From Perkinsus olseni (taxonomy: Eukaryota > Perkinsozoa > Perkinsida): DNA of 57,787 nt. The stretch covers positions 1 through 57,787 of the forward strand of contig JABANN010000172.1 in the NCBI GenBank assembly GCA_013115125.1, written 5' to 3'. The position numbers and the translations under genes are program-made. The notes beneath the pieces were generated by a model that was not told the DNA's origin, ran no database searches, and saw nothing but the letters and a program-made list of their open reading frames with translations. Numbering within the stretch: the stretch's first letter is position 1; each line of letters starts with the position of its first letter. Of the stretch, positions 32,016 through 43,378 are shown in pieces.

Positions 32016-34864
32016 TCACAACAGTCTATGGAAGAAGAACTCCAGCTGAGGGGTGGCGTCGGCAACCTTATTCCTGCCCTCAACGATGGCCTCGGCAATC
32101 TCGTAGTTCGTCACAAACTTCGGGTGAACAAATCCCATGGCTTCCGTCGATTTCTCCACGGCCAAGGCAGCGCACTGCTTCGCATCACTCGCTGTATTTT
32201 CTCGATCGCCTGAAGAGGATCTGAGACTTCACACACACAGTAAATGCTTCACTCACCAATGAGAAGTGCGGCTGCTAGGTTACTCCACAGCCAGGGGTTC
32301 TCAGGGTCATAGTGGACACCACGCTGAAAGGCTTCGACACTCCTCTGCGCTTCGCCCATATACAGGTAGCTTATCCCGAGGGCATTTAGAGCGTGGGGGA
32401 CGTCCTCATTGAGAGACAGCCCCTCCTTCAACACCGGTATAGCCTCATCGTACCTGCAGCAGACTAAAAGGGTATTTTTGACATCAGAATTAACCTCTTC
32501 AGCGCCGTCAGAGTGAACCCGAAATCGACCATGATGAGGAATCTGTTGAACCCGCCGAAACCGATGCCGTTTCCGTTGAGGATCTTCACGAATCTTTCAT
32601 GTGCCTGCGATCACCCCTTTCGTCCCGCACGCTCTGTTCTTCGTGTAACCTCATCAAAACGGTTGGTCTCGATGTCGATCTGCGCCACACAGTAATCTGT
32701 GAGGGCGTTGTCGTCGAATATCGACAAGGACGCCAAGTAGAGCTCGCGGGCCTCGTCCAAGCGATCGGCCCTGAGCATCAGAATCTTCGCCGTGCGTGCC
32801 GATAATCGAGCTCACCTGTGTAGAGTAGTGGCGAATTGATGTAGGGTTTTTGCACTGCCCGGCCACATCACAGCGTCTTGACCGAACAGAGAAACCCTCG
32901 ACCGCCAGTGCTGCGTCCGACGGATGGACAGGATGACGTAGCCGACGAGTAAGCACTTGAGGAAGGAGGGGACTGAATGGGCGTCACTGAGCAGTAGAGG
33001 AGTACTCCTTCGTTTCACCCTTCCTCCTCGGAAATGCAGATGATGAAATCAATGCGAGCCCAAGGGCAAAACCAATGGTAGAGATGTACCTTGAGGAATA
33101 GCCCAATGCTGAGCGAGTTCAGCGACCTCTTCCTACAGGAGCCGCTCGCCGACGACTGTGCCGACTACAAAGAAGAGGTTAGAAGCGGGTATGAACGGGA
33201 AGAGCAGGGCTGCCAACGACAACACAGGGCCACCGTCCCCGAATTCTCGTAACTATTGTGAAGAAATCATCGATAGGCCGGGGGGAGGCGATGGTTTACT
33301 CGACAGAGGCTCCATGTAGCTAGGCATAGTAATCCGGTGTAGCACGCCAGAACTCCTAGAAGGCGGAAATCTTCGAGATAGGCCACCTGCAACTTCCCTC
33401 AATCGACTCAAGTGAGGAGCCTGCCTGACCATGGGGATAGCATTGTAGCTGTAGTCCCAGGACTGGTTTATAGGCAACAACATCAGTTGGGCGTAGACCG
33501 CATGAAGGTGAAGATAGGAAAACGCACGGGTGAGGATGCTGGCTTGGTATGGTATGGGAGTGTCCACGTAGGAGAAGTCCACCTGATAGAGCATAGCGCA
33601 GAGGTGTGGGTAGATGAGCAGACCTTAGTCCCTCCAACCAGCCATGACCGGAATTTGAATACCACACCGAAGGCGCAAAGCAGGCAGGCAGAAAGCAGCC
33701 ATCGACGGGGCCTGATGATGGCAGATAGAGCAGGAGAGGAGGAGCTGCTCACCTTTGCCTATTGAGAAGTTGGCCGAGCGCTAGGTAGGCTAGAACCGTG
33801 AAGCCGGGCTCTTTGCTGAGGAGACAGTGTCGGTCTTTCCCCGTCTGGCCTTTCACCAACCAGCACTCACCTGAATCCACTCAGAAGGGCCAGGATGATG
33901 ACCAGGGAGAAGAGGGGTACAGTGGACGCAGAAGGGAACGGCGCTCGTCGCTCTGTCAGCTGACGAAAGGTCAGTCCTGATAGACCACTGGGGAGGGTTA
34001 GTCTACTTCATGGTGAGCAAGGACGGCAAGCAGCCAGAAGGCCGTGGCAAAGATGTCGGCCCTTCCCACAAGATAGACGACGTTCTCCTGTGCAAGCAGG
34101 GAGATCAGAAGCGCTGAGTGAATCCCCTACGGTATGGATGGGATGGGCCGCGAAGATCCCGGCGGTGACGGCCGCCAGTCTGCCTTGAACGCGGTGGACT
34201 CTGCAGAGTACCAGGGCCAGTAGAAGTGCCGTGGCTGTGTTGAGGAGGCAGGAGAATACCCGTAGGGGCTGAGGCTTGATGAGGTAACCGTTGAGCCAGT
34301 ACTGTAGCCTGAGAGACCCAGACAGGACTCGTACGACCCTTGATAACGGTCTGCTGTTACCAGTAGGAGAGGGTGACGACTGGACGGTAACTTTTATGCG
34401 TCCAGTGGCCCTCGGCCCACATATGGTTACCCCAGAAGTCGTGCCTGAGGACCTCTAGGAAGGGTGTCTCGCCTCGGGCGTCCTGAACCGTCTGGGGTGA
34501 AGTGGGTGGTTGAAGTGATGCGGACCTCATTCCGGGTGATGGCGAAGAGCTCGTCTATGTACCACTCAGGACAGGTGATCGAGAGGTAGAATGGAAGGCT
34601 GCAGAGGACCACTATGAAGATGTCCTTCGTCGAGAGGCGCGGTTGGCGGGCGGGTTCTGATCGATTCAAAAAGCCGTTCGGCCGACGGGGGAAGGGAAAG
34701 TGGCCTCGTACCGTTCTCTGTCTGGTTGGTATCGGCTGCAGAGGTGGGACGCTGACCCTGAGGGTAAACAGTGTGGGGAAGGCCGGGAGAAAACTTGCCT
34801 TGGAATGGCCTGTTGACGACCGGGGGCCCTGCCTTTCAGAGAGACCTGTACGTAAGGAGAACAT
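32016..34864 (-). CDS. TMTC-type transmembrane O-mannosyltransferase with TPR repeats
   Basis: Many exons. Start at 34864; the first helix is IFIVVLCSLPFYLSI, followed by the lumenal loop VLRHDFWGNHMWAEGHWTHK and SYRPVVTLSYW. Membrane exons follow (LNTATALLLALVLCRVHRVQ, ENVVYLVGRADIFATAFWLL, KEPGFTVLAYLALGQ), and the family loop YVDTPIPYQASILTRAFSYL with LLPINQSWDYSYNAIPMV. The C-terminal half is a TPR solenoid: QHWRSRVSLFGQDAVMWPGS, RADRLDEARELYLASL, YDEAIPVLKEGLSLNEDVPH, ALNALGISYLYMGEAQRSVE, AFQRGVHYDPENPWLWSNLA. Introns are short GT-AG (52, 45, 47 nt among those measured). TMTC1-4 sit in the ER and transfer mannose from dolichol-phosphate-mannose to proteins such as cadherins. The order of membrane part then TPRs is complete. 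The exact exon count is uncertain between 32450 and 32560. Confidence 0.85.
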
Positions 34865-35139
34865 TATTGGCGGAAGGGCAGCACCCTCATCCTGAGAATG
34901 ACCAGCTCATCCACAGAGGAAGAACCGGGGTCGCCCCACCTTCCCATCCAAAGCGTCCAGAGCTCTGTTCAGACTGTTCCACGCCCAGGGCGGGAGGCTC
35001 TCCGCTGTTTCGGTGGGGCCGACAACCATCACGAGTCGATCCCCCAGACAGAACTTCGAGCCGTAGGCAACAGCACCCTGCCACGCCCGTCATGCCCGCT
35101 ACTTCCAACGACACAAGACATCGTCACGACACCGGCGTT

Positions 35140-36699
35140 TCATGTTCGTTTCATGCGTTCCCTGAATCGTTCGAGGGTGGCCGTCATGTCCGAGGGTACC
35201 GCCAACGCGGCTTTCGCATCTCGAGAACGCGCTCGTAACCTTTTAAGATCGGCCGTGGGAGAATCCTTGCCCTCGTTCTCCTCATCCCTCCAACGAGCCT
35301 GAGGAAGAGAGGGGGGGCGAAATTTCTAGGCTAATATTGGAGAGGAGGGACGTAAGAAGCATGCATCTTCCTTGGGCGAATTCGAATAAATTTCGTTTCT
35401 CGTGAACCTAAGCCGAGTTGTGAACTTCAAAAAGGTATAGCTATTATAATGAGCCACGTGCTTACGTGTGACCGTAGTCTGCCACCAACAGGAGACGCCT
35501 CGCTCTGTTCACCGTCGGAAGGCAAGAGGCATCTCAATTTCTCGAGACTCCGCTGGCTGGTGAGCATCTCGTTTTCAAGTTGGCACATTCGGCCAAGCAA
35601 AGAGCTCGCTCCAGTTGAAGATATCGGGGATGCCTATCACAAATCCCGGAAACTGCGGCGAAGCACTGAGCACTATCCTCTAGCTAGCTGCCCACCTCCT
35701 TCGTAGCCTGACTCAGCTCCTCCAACCTACTCGTACAAACTTCCGTCTGACTGCCCTCGGAGTGCTCCCCTTTACTGACATCGTTTTCATCCAAGCTATA
35801 ATCCTAAGGTTGGGAGGTAGCAGCCCCTTCAGGTTGCTATCCGGCCCGGTAGGGTGGTGAATCATCTTACGACTGATGGAGACATGCTCATGTCTGGCAA
35901 GTGGACAACTTCCGAGGTCGTGGCTCTGCTGCTCAGTGTTGCCTCGATGCGCTTCACTGAGGGGACAGCGAAATGAGGGAAATAATATGCTGTCTCCTCT
36001 CTAGCTCAAGATTCTAACAGGATTTCAAGCCATGAGCTCTACTAGGAACGTTTGATAACGAACAAAGGGACTGCGGCGACTGAGCCTTCATCTGTGCACT
36101 TAGCCGCGGCAAATAAGCTCAGGCCCCCTATTCATCTCACATCTGTGTTCGAGTCTCTTCATGCCCTCGGCGTACTCCTTCATATTCAGCTGCCACGCGT
36201 GCTCAGCTGGGAGGAGAACATCCAAGGTCTCGGCGTCCATAAGAATGTCGTTAGTTTGGCTCCATCGCCAACCCGCTCTGGTCGTCGTTTGGCGCCAGCG
36301 TTCCGGCACACGGGGTGGCCCGCCCTCCTCTTTTTCTTCCACTCGTCCCAGTTTAGAATCCCGTGGGAAGCATCGCGGGGCTTCAACTTCATCAGCAGGA
36401 CCGCCGTCACCGCTGGCTGGTGAGGTGCGGGCCTGTTGACCAGACTCAGGTTGTAGGATACCTTCCCTAGACCAGGGCGCGTGAGAGCGTTCGACAATTT
36501 TGGCCAGCCCAACCTTATGGTACTGTTCGAACCGTGCCCACTTGTTCTCGAGTCGTTTTTCTGCTTGTCGCTTACTTGACCTCGGCTGCCTCTTGTCGCG
36601 GCCTCCCAGGCTCTCTCGTATCGATCTCAGCCGTGACAAGTGCTGGCGAAAATCCACCCCTTCCAGCTTCAGTTCGGGCGCTGAATGCAGGCTCTCCAT
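35140..36699 (-). CDS. Coiled-coil protein of unknown function
   Basis: Not recognised. A basic/charged first exon starts at 36699 (MESLHSAPELKLEGVDFRQH, then KRQAEKRLENKWARFEQYHK). Exons further along read KRIEATLSSRATTSEVVHLP, YSLDENDVSKGEHSEGSQTE, RLEELSQATKE, GRMCQLENEMLTSQRSLEKL, and finally RWRDEENEGKDSPTADLKRL to ATLERFRERMKRT, stop at 35140-35142. Junctions at about 35837, 35658 and 35300 have good GT-AG sites and keep frame; the join near 36100 was not resolved. Low-complexity and heptad-rich, with no enzyme motif. It could be a cytoskeletal or centrosomal component; that is a guess. Confidence 0.45.
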
Positions 36700-37461
36700 C
36701 TACAACTGTGAAGGAATTCACTGAAGATATGCTCTCCGTGGTCTGGTGCAATGTGAGCGCCTTGAGTTCCGGAGTTCAGACACTATGCAGAGGAGGGCAA
36801 CGTTACTCCCCTGACTTCCATTTCCACGGGCATACTAGCAGCACAGCCTATTGCACCTTGACTTTTCTATAGAGATTTGGGCGACACTGGAATAGCTCCT
36901 ACCTACCCACATGGAGTTCTGCTATCAAACGATTTTCGCGGAAGCTCGAAGCGAGGCTCGACTAGTGCTGTACATCGGGCAGCATTATCGTCGCTTTTGG
37001 ATGCTGAGTTTACCACCGCTGTGTTCCAAAATGTTGCCATCGCAGCCTACAAACGCAACCCTGGAGAGATTCCCGAAACAACGTCCACAATCAGGTGTAT
37101 GTAGCGCGGGATAAAATCGATAACTGGCGGAAGGAACTGGCTGTTTGAGGGCCACATGATGCCTCTCTTTGCCGCGCTGCGTCTGCCTGGAGAATCAGTG
37201 ATAGTGTCTTCTGACCTCTACTTCATAAGCCTCGAGGAGCTCAGGGTAAATGGGGAGACGGCGACTCTGCAGCAGTTGATGAGGTCAGAGTGGACTAAGC
37301 TCCCGCACTCGTTAAGTACCCTCGAAGTGTTCCTGCTATGATTTAAAAGTGGATTGCTGATTCCCAAGGGACTCGATATGGGAGTTGTGGTAACAGATAG
37401 ACACAGCAATGCACTGGCCATGAATGATGGCCGATGATGCGACTGCATCGTCGCTTAGCGT
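36700..37461 (+). other. Unassigned region upstream of the GNAT array
   Basis: Holds an open plus-strand stretch near 37100-37340 (QVYVARDKIDNWRKELAV, then PLFAALRLPGESVIVSSDLY and FISLEELRVNGETATLQQLM) that looks protein-coding but has no family match I know. Reading frames change twice without clear splice sites. It may be the 5' part of GNAT copy 1 or a separate small gene. Confidence 0.35.
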
Positions 37462-38409
37462 ATGGTTGAAGAGGCGGCTGTGGGCTCCCTCAGTGTCACG
37501 TATGATGTTTTGTTCTTCCCCTTCAAGCATGATCGGGCGAAGCCTGATTATTAGGAGTACTCGCAGTATGGCTGCAGCCTGTGCCAGAGATCGGGTTGAA
37601 GTGGCGTACACCCGCGAGTCGCATCCCACGGTGTTGGTCTTCAGTGTTCCTCCTCCCTGGCCAACTCAGCTCCCGTGCATCACTCCCGACCTCAATGATC
37701 CCGACTCGGGATGCCCACCTCAGCAAAATGGAACACCTTCGACTTCCAGCATCGGTGGAAGAGACGAGACAATACTTCCGGCCGAAATCTCGCCCGAAGC
37801 CGCCATTTCCACTGAGGACAGCCATCTCTTACGTGCCTTTCAAGCAGGTGAGCTCGAAAGTCGTTGTAAACCGGATAATACCGCGGCCAGTCGTAGTTCG
37901 GCTAAGCCAACCGAGCAGGTTGGCCACTACTCTCACGTGTTATCCAGATGGGGGCGGGCTTATCAGCCCATGGTAGCAATGTTTCTGCCTCACACTGTGT
38001 ATGTTGCTCGTCCTCTGCCTTTGTTTGGTCCACACAGCGACCAGTAGCACAACAGCCCAATCATTTCTCCGGAACCCCACGGACGGTCCACCGTCAGAAG
38101 GGGGAGCGCGTAGCTACGCTGCTTCTGAGCTTGAATACAGGCCTGGGAAATCCGGGGATATGATGTTCGGAACAACTGCGGCGAGACTTTGGAATTCTCG
38201 GATGTTTGTTGCGGTTGACCCGAAGGCTCCCGACGGAAGGGTGAGGTTGCCACGAGGTTTGCGGTCGCCGCAGCTCGCCGGCCCTTTACTCCGGCTGCTG
38301 CTGCTGCTGCTCTATATCTCTCAGAATGTCGTCGGGTATGTGGAGTGGAGCGTAGCCTATCCAGCGCCTCTTTGTGTCCAGTCTGCCCTGTAGGACTGCC
38401 CTCGATGCG

Positions 38410-38443
<34 letters not shown>

Positions 38444-38846
38444 TCGATCTCGATCTCGATCTCTCATTACGGCGCTTTATGTCGATATGGCCTCACCATC
38501 CTGCTGCTCCGGTACAGTTTGAACTCTCTATCAGGTCGGAGACGGAAAAGCGCGGTAGGGTCGTGCATGTAATGCAAGTCCAGGTGAGTAAGGATTGGCG
38601 GAACAAGAAAGTTGGGTCGATGATGTTGCCGAAGGCCCTTGAGCATGTGGGTGCCGGGAACACAGTCGCCACTTCCTGGGGTGATTAATGATGTCGATGG
38701 TCGGTCACTCATAGATACATTGGAATTGGCCTTCAGCAGTTGGGGTGCACCTCACGGTCAAGCGTGCTAACAAATACGCTATCAAGCTCTACGAGAAATT
38801 CAACTTCACCCACGTTGGCGGTGAGAATAGATCTGCCCTTCTATAG
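37462..38846 (+). CDS. GNAT acetyltransferase, tandem copy 1
   Basis: Proposed start at 37462 (MVEEAAVGSLSVTYDVLFFP). Later exons: KMEHLRLPASVEETRQYF; then AQSFLRNPTDG through ASELEYRPGKSGDMMFG to RMFVAVDPKAPDGR. The latter joins by an 83-nt GT-AG intron to NVVGYVEWS. Motif A is VQVSKDWRNKKVGSMML, and the last exon is VHLTVKRANKYAIKLYEKFN and FTHVGGENRSALL with stop at 38844. The order of strands and the LYEK helix define a GNAT fold. The 5' exon has an in-frame stop after ~30 codons unless spliced, so its joining is unsure. The intron before the last exon contains an ATC/CATC microsatellite and the one after FVAVDPK holds a CTG run. Confidence 0.6.
38407..38465 (+). repeat. Microsatellite (CAT)n followed by (CTCGAT)n
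   Basis: About ten CAT/ATC units at 38407-38441 run directly into four imperfect CTCGAT units. It lies within an intron of GNAT copy 1 and is absent or reduced to a few units in copies 2 and 3, so it expanded after the duplication. Confidence 0.8.
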
Positions 38847-39334
38847 AGGCGGCACCGGTTGGTGGCTACTCCTGTTGATTCCGACACTCTTTTCCAATCA
38901 CGACTCTAACAGTATTCTCGCACCAGTATTGCTATCACTCCATAATCTTCTTGTCAGAATGCTCCGAGTCTCTTGTCATGCTCTACAAATACCCTACCTC
39001 TTCTCAATGATTAGAATTATGGAGAATGGAGATTCGATCATGCTTGCCGTTGATGTGGTGTCGGCTTGCTACCTTTCGACGTGTTGATTTTCGCTTGACG
39101 TCAATCTTGTTTATCGTCGTGGTGGAACCTCAGCCACCCTCTCCACACCCAGAGAAGCGGAAGTACATTAGACTTCATCATTAAGTAGCGCGGCTCAGAG
39201 GCCGGCACCCGACTGGACAACCTCTGCACATTGGAAACCACCCGCGTAAGCCCATAGTTTCCCAGATGAGTTGGACACAGGCGGGAATAATACGGTCACA
39301 AGGTTGACACTGAACATGTAAGTTCGGCACATGC

Positions 39335-39480
39335 CCAATATGTTGAGTTAACACCTGTGTTAACATTGGAGTTTCACCCGTGTTGTGTGAAACGCTAGTG
39401 TAAAACGCATAACGCATAACGCAACGCGAAATAGACGATTTGAGCTCAAAACGCGAAAAACGCGTAGGCGTTAAACATAC
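39335..39480. repeat. Palindrome and short-tandem-repeat island between GNAT copies 1 and 2
   Basis: Contains a perfect inverted repeat GTTAACAC-CT-GTGTTAAC, a second GTTTCAC...GTGTGAAAC, then ACGCATAACGCATAACGC tandem units and two AAACGCG repeats. It sits exactly at the boundary between duplicated units and is not present at the second boundary. Confidence 0.6.
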
Positions 39481-39487
39481 CGTCTAG

Positions 39488-40896
39488 ATGCGGCTGCATT
39501 GTCGTTGTACGGTTGAGCAGGCGGCTGTTGGCTTCGTCACTGTTACGTCTCATCCTTTTTGCTTGTTGCCCCTCAAGCATAGTAGGGCGGAGCGTGATTA
39601 TTGGACTAATCATGCATGCGCCTCAGATCGGGCTGAAGGGGGCATACACCCATTACGGGTGTATGCCCCTATGGGTGACCCATAGGCTACATCCAACTCG
39701 TGTTGGTCCACAGGATTCATCCTTCCTGGTAGACTCAGCCCCCGGGCATCCCTACCAACCTCAATGGTCCCGACTCGGAGTGCCGCCTCAGTAAACTGGA
39801 ACACCTTTGGCCTCCAGCACCGATAGGAGAGACGAGACAATACTTCCGGCCGAAATCTCGCCCGAAGCTGCCATTTCCACTATGGGCAGCCATTCCTTAT
39901 GCACCTTTCAAGAAAGAGAGCTCGAGATCGGATCATACCGTTGCCAATTCAACCTAGCTACTGGAGAATAAATACCCTCACGCGTTCTCCAGATTGGGGC
40001 CAAACTTATCAGCCCATGGCTTGTAGCAATGTTTCTTGTCTCACACTGAATGTATGTTGTTCTTCCTCTGCTTCTGTTTGGTCCACACAGCGATCAGTAG
40101 CACTGAAGCTCAATCATATCTGCGGAACCCCACAGACGGTCCACCGTCAGAAGGGGAAGGGCGTAGCTACAATGCTTCTGAACTCGAGTACAGGCCTGGG
40201 AGATCTGGCGATGTGATGTTCGGGAAACCCATCCGAAGAATTTGGAAGTATCAGCGGTTTGTTGCAGTTGACCCAAAGGCTCCTCACGGAAGGGTGAGGT
40301 TACCACGATGCTCGCGGTCGCCGAAATCTCGAACTCGTCATTGAGAGGCGGTATTTCTACACTTTTGCCGCTGCTCCCTATCTCTTAGGATGTCGTGGGA
40401 TATGTGGAGTCGACAGCAGACTATCCGCTACCTCTATGTGTCAAGTCTGCCCTGTAGGACTACGATGTGCATCATCGTCATCAGAATCCTAACATCCCTC
40501 CAGCGCTTCAGACCGCCATGTCCTTAACGCCCAGCTCTTTCGGTAGTAGAGCTTGAACAAGATTCTTCCCCTTCAGATCCGATGAGGAAATGCGCAGTAT
40601 CCTCGTCTATTTATTGCGGGTCAAGGTAAGGGAGGATTGGCAGAACAAGAAAGTTGGCTCGACGATGCTGCCGGGGGCCCTTGAGGACGTGAGTATGGGT
40701 CACGGTAACGTGGTGGCCGCTTTCTTGTGGGTGTTGAATAGTCACGATGGTCGGTTACTCATAGATACGTCGGACCTGGCCTTCAGCAGTCGGGGTTCAC
40801 CTCTTAGTAGTAGATGATAACCACTTCGCTATCAAGCTCTATGAGAAACTCAACTTCACCGACGTCGGTGGTGAGAATGGATCCGCCCTTCTATGA
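39488..40896 (+). CDS. GNAT acetyltransferase, tandem copy 2
   Basis: Same exon series as copy 1. A 5' exon (EQAAVGFVTVTSHPFCLLPL) has no in-frame stop at the place where copy 1 has one. Next are LEHLWPPAPIGETRQYFRP; AQSYLRNPTDGPPSEGEGRS to RFVAVDPKAPHGR; VVGYVES; motif A LLRVKVREDWQNKKVGSTML; and last exon VGVHLLVVDDNHFAIKLYEK and LNFTDVGGENGSALL, stop at 40894. All family positions are kept, so this may be the best-preserved copy. The start codon is uncertain (ATG at 39488 or a later one). Confidence 0.6.
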
Positions 40897-41665
40897 ACGG
40901 CGCATGGGGTATTCACTGCTACTCCTGTTGGTTCTGTCACTGCGTCTTTTCCAATCACGACTCTTACAGGGTTCTCGTACCAGGATCGCTATACCTGATG
41001 TACTCTGAAGAAATCTATCATCCAATTGTCAGACTACATGGGCCATCGTTGCATGCTCTACAAGTACCCTACCTCTCCTCGACGATATGAATGATGCTGC
41101 ATGGGGACTAGATCATGCTTCCTCCTCACACGGTGTGATCGTGCTATCTTTCTTTGTGTTCATTTTCACAAACGCCAATCTCGTTCATCTTCGCGGTAGA
41201 ATTTTAGCCTCCCCTCCTCAAAATGCCCTCCGCACCCAGAGAAGCCGATGTAAATTCACATGAAAGCTCATCATCTAATGGTGCGCCCCAGAGGCCGAGC
41301 CAAACTGGACAACTACTATACGTCGGCAACCACCCGCATGAGTCTAGCTCGTATCACCCGGAGTCAAATATAGCTATACGGCGGAATGGCCATCCCAGAC
41401 TGTAGGTGGATCGAGCAAGTGGGTCGAAGCAACCGTTAGTTTTGCGAGCTCCGCCACGTTCATTTCTCTCCAACGCACTGCAAGGTGCTGGTTCCCGATA
41501 TCTTAGGGCGAAGGCTGTCCAAACACAGATACCAAAAGAATCCCGAGTGTGTGATCTACTATGAGCTGGTCATGGCCATTATTGATCTACAGCGTTCGTC
41601 CTTCCTAGCCGACTCAGCCCCCGCGCATCCCCGCCGACCCCAATTGTCCTCGGAGTGCCCCTCAG

Positions 41666-42972
41666 TAAACTGGAACACCTTTGGCCTCCAGCAACGGCGG
41701 GAGAGACGAGACAATACTTCCGGCCGAAATCTCGCCCGAAGATGCCATTTCCACTTCGGACGGCCATCCCTTATGCACCTTTCCAGTAAGTGAGCTCGAG
41801 ATCGGATAGTACCGTTGCCAATCACTTTTCGGCTAAGCCAAGCGAGTGGACCCAGCTACTGGAAATTGAACACCCTCACACGGTGTCCCGAATTGACGCT
41901 GCAGATGGGGGCGTGGTCATCAGCCCATGGCCTGTAGCAATGTTTCTACCCCACACAGAATGTATACTTCTCGTCCTCTGCCTCTGTTTGGTCCACACCA
42001 GTAGCGCAGCAGCCAAATCATTTCCACGGAACCACGCGGACGGCAAACTTGTTCCTGGAGAAGCGCGTAGCTACAATGCTGCTGAACTTGAATATAGGCC
42101 TTGGAGGCCCAACGATAAGTTGTTCGGTCCATCTATGTTGAGAATTTGGAAGTTTCAGACGTTTGTTGCGGTTGACCCGAAGACTCCTCTCGGAAGGGTG
42201 AGTTTACCACGAGGCTTTCGGGGCCCGAAACCTCGAACTCGTCGCGGTATTTCTACACTTTTGCCGCTGCTCCTCGTCTCTCAGAATATCGTGGGATATG
42301 TGGAGTGGACAGCAGACTATCCACTGCCACTGTGCATCAAGACCACCTTGTAGGACCACGCTTGAAGCACATCATTATCAGCATCTCGCCATGTTATGCT
42401 AGCGCATCACGCCGATATAGCCTTAGTATTTCGGCAGAGTTCGAACAAGAATTCTTCCTATCAGATCGGATAAGGAAAAGCGCGGTATCGTCATCTATAT
42501 ATTGCGAGTGAATGTGAGGGAGGACTGGCAGAATAGGAAAGTTGGCACGATGATGCTGCCGAGAGCCCTCAAGAATGTGAGTATGGGTCAAGCTAACGCA
42601 GTGGCGCTCTCTGTGGGTGCTGAACTATTTGTCAGTATCGGTTACTCATAGATACGTTGGACTTGGCCTTCAGCAGTCGGGGTACACCTCAGGGTCAAGC
42701 GTACTAACGACCATGCTATGAAGCTCTACGAAAAATTCAACTTCACCTACGTCGGTGGTGAGAATAGATCGGCCCTTCGATCAGGGCGCTATCAGTCGAC
42801 TCCTACTCCAGTTCATTTTTTCACTGCGTCCTCTCCTATCACGACTCATCCAGCCTTCTTATACCAGTATTGCTATACCAGCTTTTATCTTGAGTACTCC
42901 ACCACCCTGATTGTCAGAATGCCTCGACCATCATACCATGCTCTACAAGTATCCTGCTTCTTGATGATATGA
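41666..42972 (+). CDS. GNAT acetyltransferase, tandem copy 3, with altered 3' end
   Basis: Exons parallel to the other copies: LEHLWPPATAGETRQYFRP; AKSFPRNHADGK to TFVAVDPKTPLGR; NIVGYVEWT; motif A ILRVNVREDWQNRKVGTMML; last exon VHLRVKRTNDHAMKLYEKFN and FTYVGGENRSALR. The terminal CTA-stop of the other copies is CGA-TCA here, so the frame runs on for about 60 residues to 42972. The upstream exon homologous to EQAAVGF was not found, so the 5' end may be lost or replaced. A working enzyme is possible but less certain than for copy 2. Confidence 0.5.
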
Positions 42973-43239
42973 GTGATGAGCATGGGGATTCGATCATGCC
43001 TGCTGTTGATGCGGTGTGGTATTGCTATCTTTCCCTGTGTTGACTCTCGCAAACGTCAATCTTGTTCATCATCGTGGCAGAGCTTCCTCCACCCTCTCCA
43101 CACCCAAAGAAGTCCATGAACATAAAAGCTCATCATTGAATAGTGCCTTTGGGGGGTCGAAGCCAGACTGGACAACTACCATACATTGGCAACCACCCGC
43201 ATGTGACTATACCATTCAGAAGTCTATTTGGCGGATAAG

Positions 43240-43305
43240 CCCGTAGCCGTGGCTTGAAAGGGAATGAGTTAACTGACTATGCAACACTCGAAGGTTCGAG
43301 TCAGA
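43240..43305 (+). repeat. Spliced-leader-like and box-B-like sequences after GNAT copy 3
   Basis: CCGTAGCCGTGGCTTGAAAG (43241-43260) matches the first eight bases of the dinoflagellate/Perkinsus spliced leader (CCGTAGCCATTTTGGCTCAAG) and part of its end, with a small deletion. About 35 nt downstream GGTTCGAGTC resembles tRNA box B. Both matches are weak on their own. Confidence 0.25.
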
Positions 43306-43378
43306 AAGGGGGTGAATGAGAATAATCAGCAGTAGTAAGAGCATAGCTGTAGACGCATTCCCGCTAGAAGAGGGGCAA

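Larger units (their letters stand above)
37400..43215 (+). repeat. Tandem triplication, about 1.7-2.1 kb per unit, each carrying a GNAT gene
   Basis: Three direct copies, about 37400-39250, 39480-41360 and 41560-43215. Shared blocks recur in the same order: GAGACGAGACAATACTTCCG with its downstream exon, the exon reading FVAVDPKxP, the strand exon VVGYVEW, motif A (VREDWQNKKVG), CTCATAGATACGT, the exon LYEKxNFT, and a noncoding tail with GACTGGACAACTACxATAC and GGCAACCACCCGCATG. Copies differ by many substitutions and small indels in both exons and introns, so the duplication is not recent. The third unit lacks the 5' exon seen in the first two. Confidence 0.75.

Noticed and set aside
37424-38047. 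207-codon plus-strand frame across GNAT copy 1
   Set aside because: It crosses introns in the wrong frame. The true exons (ETRQYFRP..., FVAVDPK...) lie in other frames and are shared with copies 2 and 3.
38407-38465. CRISPR-like short repeat array
   Set aside because: Simple CAT/CTCGAT microsatellite without spacers, in eukaryotic intron DNA.
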